From NCBI RefSeq assembly GCF_002395745.1, contig NZ_DGUN01000051.1, forward strand, positions 62,001 through 126,000: DNA of 64,000 nucleotides, written 5' to 3'. Each line of letters starts with the position of its first letter. Position 1 is the first letter of the stretch. The notes under the pieces were generated by a model. That model was given only the letters and a program-made list of their open reading frames with translations, had not been told where the DNA came from and did no database searches. The DNA comes from Fibrobacter sp. UBA4309 (lineage in GTDB: Bacteria; Fibrobacterota; Fibrobacteria; Fibrobacterales; Fibrobacteraceae). Positions 22,162-30,157 of the stretch are shown here, piece by piece. The position numbers and the translations under genes are program-made.

Positions 22162-22195
22162 CTGCATTGTCAGGAGAGTATTCTTATGGAATTTT

Positions 22196-24010
22196 TTACT
22201 TGAGTCGATGGCCGGTCAAGTCGAAGCGCATACCATTCTTCTCGACAAAGAGCGTATTGCCCTTCTTGACAAAGCGCGGTGCAGAAGCGTCGCCGCGAAC
22301 GACAGGCATCAGCTGGCGAACAGCGTCCGTACCCGGCTCAGCGAACTCGATGTAGTCAATGTCCATCCAGTCGCCAGTGACAGTGAAGCGGAGAATGTGT
22401 TCGCCCTCGGTCAGGCTCACTTCGGCCTTGACCGTATTGTATTCATCGTAGTTGTCCTCACCCGAGGTTGCAGCAGGCACTGCGATTTCTTCAGTGATGT
22501 CCTTGCCGTCCATAGAAAGCTTGAAGCCAGAAGTGGCATTGGCAGAGGCAACGGAAGCGTTCATCGTGTAAGTTCCCGTCTTGGCGACCTTCACGCTGTA
22601 TTCAAGCCATTCACCCGCCTGGTTGTAACCGACGATGATCCCCGTAGCCTTCTTGTACAGGTCTACACCGGTACCCGGACGGTAGTCAGAATCGCCGTGA
22701 TTCTCGGTATCGTTTTCGTTGTAGGCGGTGTTGCCCTGTCCCACGCCGTTAATGTCGAAATCTTCCACTTCGATTTTGCCCGGAATGGCGAGAGCCTCGC
22801 CCTTGAACGGCTTGCGCGGAACCGGCTTGAGAACCAAGCGGAGGAGTGCCGAGCCGTGAGCAGGAAGTTCGATAGAAACGTGCGAAACCGGGCCCAGGTC
22901 TTTCTTTTTCCAGGCATCGCGGACTTCCACTTCGCCTTCCACGCCGACGTCTGCAAAGTTGCATTCCACAGTCTGGGTAGAATTGTTGTTGTTGAGGAGA
23001 GCCACGGCAAGGTCACCGTTCTGCAAGGGCTTGGTCCAGACCTGCTTGCCTTGCTTGTCAGAAACGCGGTGGCCCTGAACGCCCAGGGAATCCTGGTTGA
23101 TGGCAATCATGTCCTTGTTCAGGTAGAGTTCCTTGGTCTCGTTGCTCATGTTGCGCACGTCGGAACTGATCATGATGGGAGCGGCCATGATAGACCACAT
23201 CGTCATCTGGGAGCGCTGTTCTTCGTAAGAGAGGCCCCTGTTGCCCACTTCAAGCATGTCCGGGTCATTCCAGTGACCGGGTTTTGCAATCTGCCAGTAC
23301 TTGTTGTTCGCATCGATAATTTCGTAGACGCCGCGGTACCACGAAGTCGAAATCCATTCAGGGCCGATATCGAAAGTGGTACGCCAGAGGTTAGCGATTT
23401 TGGGCATCCAGTCCTTGTATTCCCACATGCAAATGCTGAACACGATATCGCGTCCGGAATTGCGGAGAGCGTTGGACATGGCAGTGTAATCTTTTTCCTG
23501 GGTTTTCGGATCGGAATCGCAGTTATCGTACTTCCAGTAGTCCACGCCCCATTCGGCGAGTTTCTTGGCATCCTGTTCTTCGTGACCGTTGGAACCGCTT
23601 TCGCTCTGCCAGTTGCTGTTGTAATGGTGGCAGGTACGCTTGCCGCGGTCGCCGTAAAGACCGAACTTCAGGCCCTTGCTATGCACGTAATCGGCAATGG
23701 CCTTCATGCCGCTCGGGAAAGTCTTCGGGTTGTTCTGGAGGTTGCCCTGGGCATCGCGCTTGGTATCCATCCAGTTATCGTCGAGGTTCAGGTAAATGTA
23801 GCCCGCATCCTTCAAGCCGGAATTGACCATCGCATCGGCAATTTCCTGAATCTGCTTTTCGTTGATGTTTTCGTGGAACACGTTCCAGCTGTTCCACCCC
23901 AGCGGGGGAGTAAGCACCAAACTATCGGGGTGTGCCAAAGCCTGGGAGGCCATTCCAAGCGAAACAAGAGCGAAAGCTCCACCAATAGAGATCTTTTTCA
24001 ATCCAAACAT
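22196..24010 (-). CDS. Secreted GH27 alpha-galactosidase with CBM6
   Basis: Retaining alpha-galactosidase (clan GH-D), removing alpha-galactose from hemicellulose side chains. The 604-residue product has a signal peptide (about 1-26), a TIM barrel opening PPLGWNSWNVF, nucleophile D162 in YWKYDNCDS and acid/base D251 in NDPDMLEVGN, a C-terminal beta-sandwich (about 300-400), a CBM6 (about 415-550; GKIEVEDFDINGVG) and the short tail LFV-KNGMRFDLTGHRLK that matches the GH5 gene. The ATG at 24010 has AAGGAG eight bases upstream; a GTG three codons earlier overlaps that site. Some GH27 members are beta-L-arabinopyranosidases, so the sugar is not certain. Confidence 0.92.
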   Translation of the reverse strand: MFGLKKISIGGAFALVSLGMASQALAHPDSLVLTPPLGWNSWNVFHENINEKQIQEIADAMVNSGLKDAGYIYLNLDDNWMDTKRDAQGNLQNNPKTFPSGMKAIADYVHSKGLKFGLYGDRGKRTCHHYNSNWQSESGSNGHEEQDAKKLAEWGVDYWKYDNCDSDPKTQEKDYTAMSNALRNSGRDIVFSICMWEYKDWMPKIANLWRTTFDIGPEWISTSWYRGVYEIIDANNKYWQIAKPGHWNDPDMLEVGNRGLSYEEQRSQMTMWSIMAAPIMISSDVRNMSNETKELYLNKDMIAINQDSLGVQGHRVSDKQGKQVWTKPLQNGDLAVALLNNNNSTQTVECNFADVGVEGEVEVRDAWKKKDLGPVSHVSIELPAHGSALLRLVLKPVPRKPFKGEALAIPGKIEVEDFDINGVGQGNTAYNENDTENHGDSDYRPGTGVDLYKKATGIIVGYNQAGEWLEYSVKVAKTGTYTMNASVASANATSGFKLSMDGKDITEEIAVPAATSGEDNYDEYNTVKAEVSLTEGEHILRFTVTGDWMDIDYIEFAEPGTDAVRQLMPVVRGDASAPRFVKKGNTLFVEKNGMRFDLTGHRLK

Positions 24011-24035
24011 CTTTGTCACTCCTTAAAGACTATGG

Positions 24036-24101
24036 TAAAAATACTCCCCAAAAGCGGCAAAACACCCTTCAAAAGGGAAGACGCCATTGATTATTTATCA
24101 A
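24036..24101 (-). promoter_or_regulatory. Regulon operator and -10 box for GH27
   Basis: Operator at 24087-24101 (minus strand TTGATAAATAATCAA, the best palindrome of the set, extended to CGCCATTGA/TCAATGGCG), 43 bp gap, -10 box TATTTTTA at 24036-24043. Confidence 0.8.
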
Positions 24102-24137
24102 TGGCGCACTCCGAAAAAATGGCGATTTTAGCGTTTT

Positions 24138-25619
24138 TTAGCGAAAAACAGGCACCAGGAGGTAGGCTCCCTTCGTATATCTCGCACGTACAAGCGCCTC
24201 CGCCTCGGTAGCATCGCGCTTTTCGACCGTCCCGAGCCTGTGTCCGCGCAGGTCGAACACGGCATACGCCGCCGGCTGTCCGCGTTCAAGCCGCACCCCG
24301 CGCAAGGCGGTCGTTCCCGTATCGGCAGGGGCTTCCGTCTTCGCGATTTTCACGTTGTCGAGCGTGAGCGTGCCGGTGGCGGCCCCCGCATTGAAACTCA
24401 AACGGCTGTTGGTATCGGTCGCGGCCGTCATCTGGAACTTGAACGTGTACGTTTTCGAGGTCGTCCCGATTTCGAAATTCTGCTTTTCCTTGAGGTAAGA
24501 TGCCCACGGATCGTTGTGCTGTTCCACGTTCACCTCGAGCGTACGGGCCGCTCCCGCGTTCGCGTCAAAACTGATTTCGTACCACTGGCCCTTTTCGAGG
24601 TGCAGGTCATGCTGGATAAGCTGCACCTGGTAATTCTCGGTACCGACGGCAGAAATGGCCAGCTGGTACTTGCCATCCTTGGCATCACCGGTTGCAGCGG
24701 CATCGCCGTGCACCTGCAAGTCCCAGGCTACCGCACTGGAATCGAAGCCACCGTTAAAGATGCTGTCGCGGTTGGTGGGCACCACAATCGCGGGCGGGGG
24801 CGGTGTAATGCTCGAGCCGTCCAGCGAGTAATTCTTCACGAAGTTCCATATTTCCACGCTCGTATTGACGCTCACGGCCTCGTCCATGGAATACCAGTGG
24901 CCCTTGCCGTCAATAGTCAGCAGGCGCACCTCGACGCCATCGGTGCAGCCACTCCAGATTTCGAGAGAAGCGGCAGACCCCGGCTTGGTCGACGGATACG
25001 GCTTGATCTTCTGCGAATTGCCGGAGCACTTCTGCGCGTTTACCCAGCCCTTGAGGGTATTCACGGTGCTGTTGTAGTTCACCACGTCGTCGGTGGTGCC
25101 GTGCGTATGCATAATCGGCATCGCGCGCTTGGGCGAATTCACGCCACCGCCACCCGACACAGGCGCAATGGCCGCAATCTGGTCGCCCATCTTGTTTGCC
25201 ACATGGTAGCTCATCATGCCTCCCATCGAGAAGCCCGAAACATATACACGATTTTTATCAATTCCGTACTTTTGATACATTTCGTTGATGATAGCCTTTA
25301 TGAAATTGAGGTCCTTATCGCCTCCGATATCCCACGCCTTGTTTTCGCCATTCGGGAATACCACCACAAAGCGCGCCGTGTCGGCAATGGGCTCCCACTT
25401 GGCGGCATTCTTCTGGTAAGGCGCATCCTGGTTCATGCCATGCATCTGGATGATGAGCGGGCGATTCTTCTCGATGCCCGAGGGGGCATACACGAGCATG
25501 CTGCGATTCTTGCCATCGACAGTTATATTGTCTGCAAACGAAGGAAGAACGGCAACAGAGAGAATTGCCGCCGTAAGGACGGCGATTTTCTTCGCCGAGA
25601 TAAGCTTAATACCAAACAT
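24138..25619 (-). CDS. Secreted CE1-type esterase with CBM4/9-like module
   Basis: Serine esterase of the PHB-depolymerase/LpqC/feruloyl-esterase group. The 493-residue product has a signal peptide (about 1-29), an alpha/beta hydrolase (about 31-270) with nucleophile S131 in GFSMGG and a GHWYSMDE segment carrying the likely catalytic His, a beta-sandwich of the CBM4/9 type (about 285-440; SIFNGGFDSSAVAWDLQVHG) and a C-terminal module (YAVFDLRGHRLGTV ... GAYLLVPVFR). AAGGAG lies five bases before the ATG, and the protein starts MFGIK like its neighbours. It probably de-esterifies feruloylated or acetylated xylan. The acyl group is inferred. Confidence 0.87.
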   Translation of the reverse strand: MFGIKLISAKKIAVLTAAILSVAVLPSFADNITVDGKNRSMLVYAPSGIEKNRPLIIQMHGMNQDAPYQKNAAKWEPIADTARFVVVFPNGENKAWDIGGDKDLNFIKAIINEMYQKYGIDKNRVYVSGFSMGGMMSYHVANKMGDQIAAIAPVSGGGGVNSPKRAMPIMHTHGTTDDVVNYNSTVNTLKGWVNAQKCSGNSQKIKPYPSTKPGSAASLEIWSGCTDGVEVRLLTIDGKGHWYSMDEAVSVNTSVEIWNFVKNYSLDGSSITPPPPAIVVPTNRDSIFNGGFDSSAVAWDLQVHGDAAATGDAKDGKYQLAISAVGTENYQVQLIQHDLHLEKGQWYEISFDANAGAARTLEVNVEQHNDPWASYLKEKQNFEIGTTSKTYTFKFQMTAATDTNSRLSFNAGAATGTLTLDNVKIAKTEAPADTGTTALRGVRLERGQPAAYAVFDLRGHRLGTVEKRDATEAEALVRARYTKGAYLLVPVFR

Positions 25620-25655
25620 CTATTCTCCTTGGGGCATACACCATTCTGCCCCATC

Positions 25656-25720
25656 TTAATATATTCCTCTAAATTATTGAAATTCCGTTCCCCAAAAACA
25701 TTCCATTGTCATTTTGTAAA
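25656..25720 (-). promoter_or_regulatory. Regulon operator and -10 box for CE1 (24138-25619)
   Basis: Operator at 25706-25720 (minus strand TTTACAAAATGACAA, weaker), gap 42 bp, -10 box TATATTAA at 25656-25663. Confidence 0.6.
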
Positions 25721-25735
25721 AAGGGCTTTGACAAA

Positions 25736-25763
25736 GCCTCCCGAGACAACCGCCACGGGAGGC
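25736..25763 (-). terminator. Terminator of GH43 (25799-28102)
   Basis: Stem GCCTCCCG/CGGGAGGC with a 12-base loop followed by TTTGTC on the minus strand. Confidence 0.75.
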
Positions 25764-25798
25764 ATTATTATGGGAGTACTCAGGAGGAGTTTCTTTTT

Positions 25799-28102
25799 TT
25801 AACGTACAGGACGAACGTAGAAGGCGCCCTTGGGCTTCACGACCGTGCGAACCTGCTGTTGCACTTCCGCAGCGTTCTTCGCACTAATTCGCCCGAGGAA
25901 ACTGCCGTCTAGGCCGTACACACGGTAGGTCCGTGCACCCTGCACATCGAGGCGCACCGCATTTGCAAGGTCCGTCCCAATGGGCTCCGGATCCGTAGCG
26001 TCCTTGCCCTTCACGAACGTGAAGTAGTCAATATCGAGCCAAGCGCCAGTAACCGTAAAGCGGAGCACATGTTCGCCAGCAGGGAGCGTGACATTTGCCT
26101 TAACCTTGTTGTAATCGTCGTAATTCTCTTCGCCGGAGCTTGCTGCCGGCACCGCGATTTCTTCGGTGATGTCCTTGCCGTCCAGGGAGAGCTTGAAGCT
26201 CGAGGTAGAGCCAGCCGCAGCCACGGCCGCGAACATGGTGTAATCACCCGCATCCTTTACGTTCACGGTGTATTCGAGCCAGTCGCCTTCGCTGTTGTAG
26301 CCCACAATGACGCCGGTCGCCTTCTTGTAAAGGTCAACGCCCGTGCCCTTGCGGTAATCGCTATCGCCGTGGTTTTCGGAATCGGCGTCATAGTAAGAGG
26401 TGCCATCCTTGCCCTTGCCCGGCACGTCGAAGTTTTCGGCCTCGATCTTGCCCGGGAGCGCAATTGCCGGGCAGTTTTCGCCGGCGGCACAGAACGGAGT
26501 CTGCGGTACAGGTTCAGAACCTGCGCCGTCGAGATAAATTTCATCGTTCACGTCAACACCGACCTTGAACCAGTCAAAGTCCGCATAGCCGCCAGCCTGC
26601 TTGGTCGCAAAGTTGAAGAGGCCCCAGCGCACGCCCACGAACATGTGCAGGTCGTAATTGAGCTTCACGTCGCTACCGATCTTTGTCCAGGTATTGCCAT
26701 CGGTGCTGTAGTAGAAGTAAGCCGTACCACGGTCAATCGGCAGGTCGAAATCGATACGCAGGTAAACCTTGGAACCCGAAAGGGCCTGGCTTGCAGCCTG
26801 TTTTTCACCATCCTTATTACCGGTGTACATCACCACCTTGTAGCTGCCGCCATCTTTAGCAAGCGCCACGAAGCCCTTGTCATCTTGCAGGGCAACGAGG
26901 CCGGCCATATCGCCATCCTTCATGCCGGTGCCATCGACAAGCGTACGGCCAGAACTCTTGGGGCCAAAGGAACGCTGGGTCAGGGTGTTCTTCGCATTCA
27001 CCACGCGGCTATCGGTACGGCTCGTAGTAATGCGGTAGAAGCCCGGATTTGCGGAGAGACTCCAGTTCTTGTTATCGGGGTTATGGTTGAACTGCCATTC
27101 GAGAGCAAGTTCACTAGATTCAAAGTCATCAGAAGTCACCATGCCGTAGCCCGGGAGCGGAGATTCCGGCAAGTCAATTGTGGAGGGAGCCTTGGAGCCG
27201 CTAGTCGGGACCGGCCAGCCGTCCTTCCATTCCATCGGAACCAGGTGCGACATACGGCCAACCGGGCCAGAATCGCGGAACAGGAGGGCATACCACTTGC
27301 CATCGGGAGTATCGAAAATGCCACCCTGCGCAACGCCGTTATCGGAGAGGAAGTACCTTCCGCTGTAACCGGAGAGCAGGCTCTTGGAACGATAAACGAT
27401 TTCGCTACGGCTTTTGCCGGCCGGCCAGGAAATCGTGAACAGGTAGTATTCGCCGTTCACCTTTTCCATGTGCGAGCCTTCCTGCTGCACGTAGTAGTTG
27501 CTGGTGCCGGTCACCTGGTTCACGCTCACGCCGCCGAGCTTGCCGCTCTTGCCGCCGGCCTTCACGCCGCTCGCATCGTCATTGAGCTGCACGTAGCTAA
27601 TCTGGTCGCCGCTGCCGTAGAACACCCACACGGTGCCGTCGTCATCGAAGAAGAGGGACGGATCGTGATAGAACGGAAGCTGCACTTCGCTCCACTGGCC
27701 GCTTTCCACGTCGGCGGTCTTGTACAGGTGAGTCTTGCCTGTCGTGTAGGACGGGGTCAGCACGTAGAAGAATCCCTTGTGGTAACGGATGCTCGATGCC
27801 CACGAGCCCTTTCCGTAGGCGTCCTTGCCGCCATTCAGGTTTTGCTGGTCGTTGTTGGTGAGCGTCTGGTAGGCATAGCCCACCGTGCGCCACTGGGCCA
27901 AATCGGTGCTCTTGAAAACGGGCACGCCTGGGGCAAAGTGCATCGTGGTGGTCACCATGTAGTAGGCGTCGTCAACGCGGACAATCGAGGGGTCCGGGCT
28001 ATCGACATACATAATCGGATTGTTGACCGTTGCCGCAAAGGCGGTCACCGCAAAAATGCCTGCAAAAAAGGCAGACTTGCCCATGCTCTTGAAACATCCC
28101 AT
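25799..28102 (-). CDS. Secreted GH43 (subfamily 12-like) xylosidase/arabinofuranosidase with CBM6
   Basis: The 767-residue product has a signal peptide (about 1-23), a GH43 propeller (about 25-310) with DSPDPSIVRV, HDPSLFFDDDG and QEGSHMEKV carrying the three acidic residues, a jelly-roll GH43 C-terminal domain (about 325-540; LEWQFNHNP, TLTQRSFGP), a CBM6 (about 560-695; GKIEAENFDVPGKG) and a C-terminal module (YRVYGLDGSFLGRI ... GAFYVRPVR). This order is typical of beta-xylosidases and arabinofuranosidases acting on arabinoxylan oligosaccharides. AAGGAG is five bases before the ATG. CBM6 is almost identical to those of the GH10 and CE6 genes. Exact substrate is inferred. Confidence 0.9.
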   Translation of the reverse strand: MGCFKSMGKSAFFAGIFAVTAFAATVNNPIMYVDSPDPSIVRVDDAYYMVTTTMHFAPGVPVFKSTDLAQWRTVGYAYQTLTNNDQQNLNGGKDAYGKGSWASSIRYHKGFFYVLTPSYTTGKTHLYKTADVESGQWSEVQLPFYHDPSLFFDDDGTVWVFYGSGDQISYVQLNDDASGVKAGGKSGKLGGVSVNQVTGTSNYYVQQEGSHMEKVNGEYYLFTISWPAGKSRSEIVYRSKSLLSGYSGRYFLSDNGVAQGGIFDTPDGKWYALLFRDSGPVGRMSHLVPMEWKDGWPVPTSGSKAPSTIDLPESPLPGYGMVTSDDFESSELALEWQFNHNPDNKNWSLSANPGFYRITTSRTDSRVVNAKNTLTQRSFGPKSSGRTLVDGTGMKDGDMAGLVALQDDKGFVALAKDGGSYKVVMYTGNKDGEKQAASQALSGSKVYLRIDFDLPIDRGTAYFYYSTDGNTWTKIGSDVKLNYDLHMFVGVRWGLFNFATKQAGGYADFDWFKVGVDVNDEIYLDGAGSEPVPQTPFCAAGENCPAIALPGKIEAENFDVPGKGKDGTSYYDADSENHGDSDYRKGTGVDLYKKATGVIVGYNSEGDWLEYTVNVKDAGDYTMFAAVAAAGSTSSFKLSLDGKDITEEIAVPAASSGEENYDDYNKVKANVTLPAGEHVLRFTVTGAWLDIDYFTFVKGKDATDPEPIGTDLANAVRLDVQGARTYRVYGLDGSFLGRISAKNAAEVQQQVRTVVKPKGAFYVRPVR

Positions 28103-28125
28103 AAGAACTCCTTTTCAGTTCCCTA

Positions 28126-28191
28126 TAAAAATATTTCACGGAGCACAAAAATCCCATAAACAAATTCGATGTTCTATGGATGTTTTATCAA
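28126..28191 (-). promoter_or_regulatory. Regulon operator and -10 box for GH43 (25799-28102)
   Basis: Operator at 28177-28191 (minus strand TTGATAAAACATCCA), 43 bp gap, -10 box TATTTTTA at 28126-28133. Confidence 0.78.
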
Positions 28192-28215
28192 TAAAGAGGG
28201 GTTTCGCGGGCAAAA

Positions 28216-28241
28216 AAACACCCCGGCACGTTGCCAGGGCG
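28216..28241 (-). terminator. Terminator after the CE6 gene and microprotein
   Basis: Imperfect G/C stem (CGCCCTGGC/GCCGGGGTG) followed by TTTTTTT on the minus strand. It lies 25 bases past the microprotein stop and about 98 past the CE6 stop. Confidence 0.75.
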
Positions 28242-28265
28242 TTTTTATGATATGGAGGTTTAGTT

Positions 28266-28349
28266 CTACCCGTAGATAAAGCCCAACGTTACAGCAATTG
28301 CCATAAAGAGGACTATCTGCTTCACGATGACGATTTCACTACTTTTCAT
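28266..28349 (-). CDS. 27-residue membrane microprotein overlapping the CE6 gene end
   Basis: An ATG at 28349 has AAGGTGG six bases upstream, placed inside the last codons of the CE6 gene. The frame runs 27 codons to TAG at 28266. The peptide starts MKSSEIVIVKQ and continues with one hydrophobic stretch (IVLFMAIAVTLGFIYG), enough for a single membrane helix with a positively charged N-terminus. The frame fills the otherwise empty space between the CE6 stop (28339) and the terminator (28216). It overlaps CE6 by 11 bases in another frame, so translation may be coupled. I recognise no family. Chance is possible at this length. Confidence 0.55.
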   Translation of the reverse strand: MKSSEIVIVKQIVLFMAIAVTLGFIYG

Positions 28350-30000
28350 AAATTACCACCTTTTTCATGAAATGGTGTTTACTCTTTGTATTAGAAATTA
28401 CAAAAAACACCCCGCCAGAGACCATGTTTTTCGTCACATTTTCCCTAGTTTTTTTAACGGCCTCTTCCATGGTTGTGGCCTTAATCACACCCAATTTGCG
28501 GCCCTGCATATCAACGATTGCAAAACTGGTTTCCGTTTCGGGAACATCCATACGGATTTTCACCAAATTGTCGGTTCCAGTCGCCGTCTTGAATTCCACG
28601 TAGTCGATGTCAACCCAGTCGTTGGTAATCTCAAGTTTCAGTTCGTGCTCGCCCGCCTTAAGCGTAGCCTTGCCGCCGCTTACAACTTCGAACGCATCAA
28701 AGCCGTTTCCGGTATTGGCCATCCCGGTACCGATAGGCTGGTCGTCCATGTAAAGCGTCAAGCTACCGGTGCCATTCTCGCCCGCCACGTTGGCAGAAAT
28801 CTCGTATTCGCCATCGGCGGCCACGTTCACGGTGTACTTGAGCCATTCGCCCTTCTGGCAGTGGCCCACGACAATGCCCATGTTCGGCTGATAAATATCC
28901 ACATCGTCCTTACGGAGCTTGCCGCCTTCGTTGCCCTTGCTCAAATCGTAATAAGCCTTGTCGGCACCGCCCTTGTTGTAGTTCTCGGCCTGCACCTTGC
29001 CCGGGATTTCGATCGGGTCGGTATACGGGCCATATTCCTCGGGAGGTTCGTCAGGAACCGTAGACTGGCTCGGGTCCACCAGGTTTACCGGCGGGGCATC
29101 CGGGTCAATCGTCTTGTCGATAAGCTTGAGCATCTCGGAGCAGTAGCGCTTGCCGAGTTCAATCACGCCCGCGCGCCCGAAGTGGTACGGGTCCTTGCCG
29201 TTGCCCTGCAGGCCCTTCGAAGATGCAAGCCCGAACTTCTTGAAGTTGTTCTTGAGCTGGGCAATGCCGCCATTCTTGCTTCCGCAGCAGTTGTTACCTT
29301 CTTGCAGCAACTCGCCCGCCACGAACGGGACTTCGTTCTCGTCGAGATCGAGCGCGTCGATAATGTCCTTGTAGGTCTTGTAGACGGTGCGGCGCCAGTT
29401 GTCGTCGGTACCGTCACTTTCGCCCTGGTGGAAGATGAAGCCCTTGATGACGCCCACTTCCTTAGCCTTCTTGGCGAGTTCCAGGATGCGTCCCGGAGGA
29501 TTGTTGTCGTAATCCTTGGGCCAACCCCAACTCATGATGTCCTTGCCGTCGCCCTTGAAGTAACTTTCATACTGGTCCTTGTCGAAAGCGCGAATGCTCA
29601 CTGCGCCGATAGCCACCGGGATGATACCCACGGTCACGCCCGGGAGGGAATCGACCATCGCGCGGCCGAAGTAGTCCGCCGGGGAGAGGTTCTCGAAGGG
29701 GTGGAACATCGGGGGGATTGCCGTATACCATTCGCCAGTCTTGATGGACTGATTCGTCTTGCCGCTGCGCTGGCTCGCGTTTGCGTTATGCGAGGCGAGC
29801 ATCAGGAACTTGTCCTTGTACTTGTCCTGGTCTTCGGAAGGGACGATATCTCCGTTACCGGCCATATTGGACTGGCCATAAGCGATATAAATGTGAAAAT
29901 TGGGATTCGGGGCGGCATTCGCAATTGCCGTGAACATCAAAAGTCCACCCACAAGCCACAACACGATCGTCAAGAAATCCGAAGCCTTTTTTACATCCAT
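28339..30000 (-). CDS. Secreted CE6 acetyl xylan esterase with CBM6 (copy 1)
   Basis: Removes O-acetyl groups from xylan. The 553-residue product has a signal peptide or N-terminal helix (about 1-29), a CE6/SASA SGNH-type domain (about 33-310) with nucleophile S44 in YGQSNMAG, the KGFIFHQGESDGT block and the C-terminal Asp-His pair in DPYHFG, a linker with PPEEYGPYTDP, a CBM6 (about 345-475; GKVQAENYNKGG) and a C-terminal module (FAIVDMQGRKLGVI ... GGVFFVI) that runs longer than its paralogs. ATG at 30000 with AAGGAG six bases upstream. The next gene upstream is a diverged duplicate. CBM6 here is the least like the others in the cluster. A possible microprotein overlaps its end. Confidence 0.9.
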   Translation of the reverse strand: MDVKKASDFLTIVLWLVGGLLMFTAIANAAPNPNFHIYIAYGQSNMAGNGDIVPSEDQDKYKDKFLMLASHNANASQRSGKTNQSIKTGEWYTAIPPMFHPFENLSPADYFGRAMVDSLPGVTVGIIPVAIGAVSIRAFDKDQYESYFKGDGKDIMSWGWPKDYDNNPPGRILELAKKAKEVGVIKGFIFHQGESDGTDDNWRRTVYKTYKDIIDALDLDENEVPFVAGELLQEGNNCCGSKNGGIAQLKNNFKKFGLASSKGLQGNGKDPYHFGRAGVIELGKRYCSEMLKLIDKTIDPDAPPVNLVDPSQSTVPDEPPEEYGPYTDPIEIPGKVQAENYNKGGADKAYYDLSKGNEGGKLRKDDVDIYQPNMGIVVGHCQKGEWLKYTVNVAADGEYEISANVAGENGTGSLTLYMDDQPIGTGMANTGNGFDAFEVVSGGKATLKAGEHELKLEITNDWVDIDYVEFKTATGTDNLVKIRMDVPETETSFAIVDMQGRKLGVIKATTMEEAVKKTRENVTKNMVSGGVFFVISNTKSKHHFMKKVVIYEK

Positions 30001-30020
30001 AGCACACTCCTTGTATACTT

Positions 30021-30086
30021 TAAAGATACCCCCTAAAAAGCGAGAAAACACTCGAAAAAAGGCTTTTCCCATGGACAAAAAATCAA
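30021..30086 (-). promoter_or_regulatory. Regulon operator and -10 box for CE6 copy 1
   Basis: Operator at 30072-30086 (minus strand TTGATTTTTTGTCCA), 43 bp gap, -10 box TATCTTTA at 30021-30028. Confidence 0.75.
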
Positions 30087-30104
30087 TACCTGGAGACCAA
30101 AAAA

Positions 30105-30122
30105 AGCCCGCTTTCGCGGGCT
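30105..30122 (-). terminator. Terminator of CE6 copy 2
   Basis: Perfect 7-bp stem AGCCCGC/GCGGGCT with a 4-base loop, then TTTTTT on the minus strand. Confidence 0.9.
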
Positions 30123-30157
30123 TCTCGTCAACAAAAATTTACTTCGTAATTTTCAGG

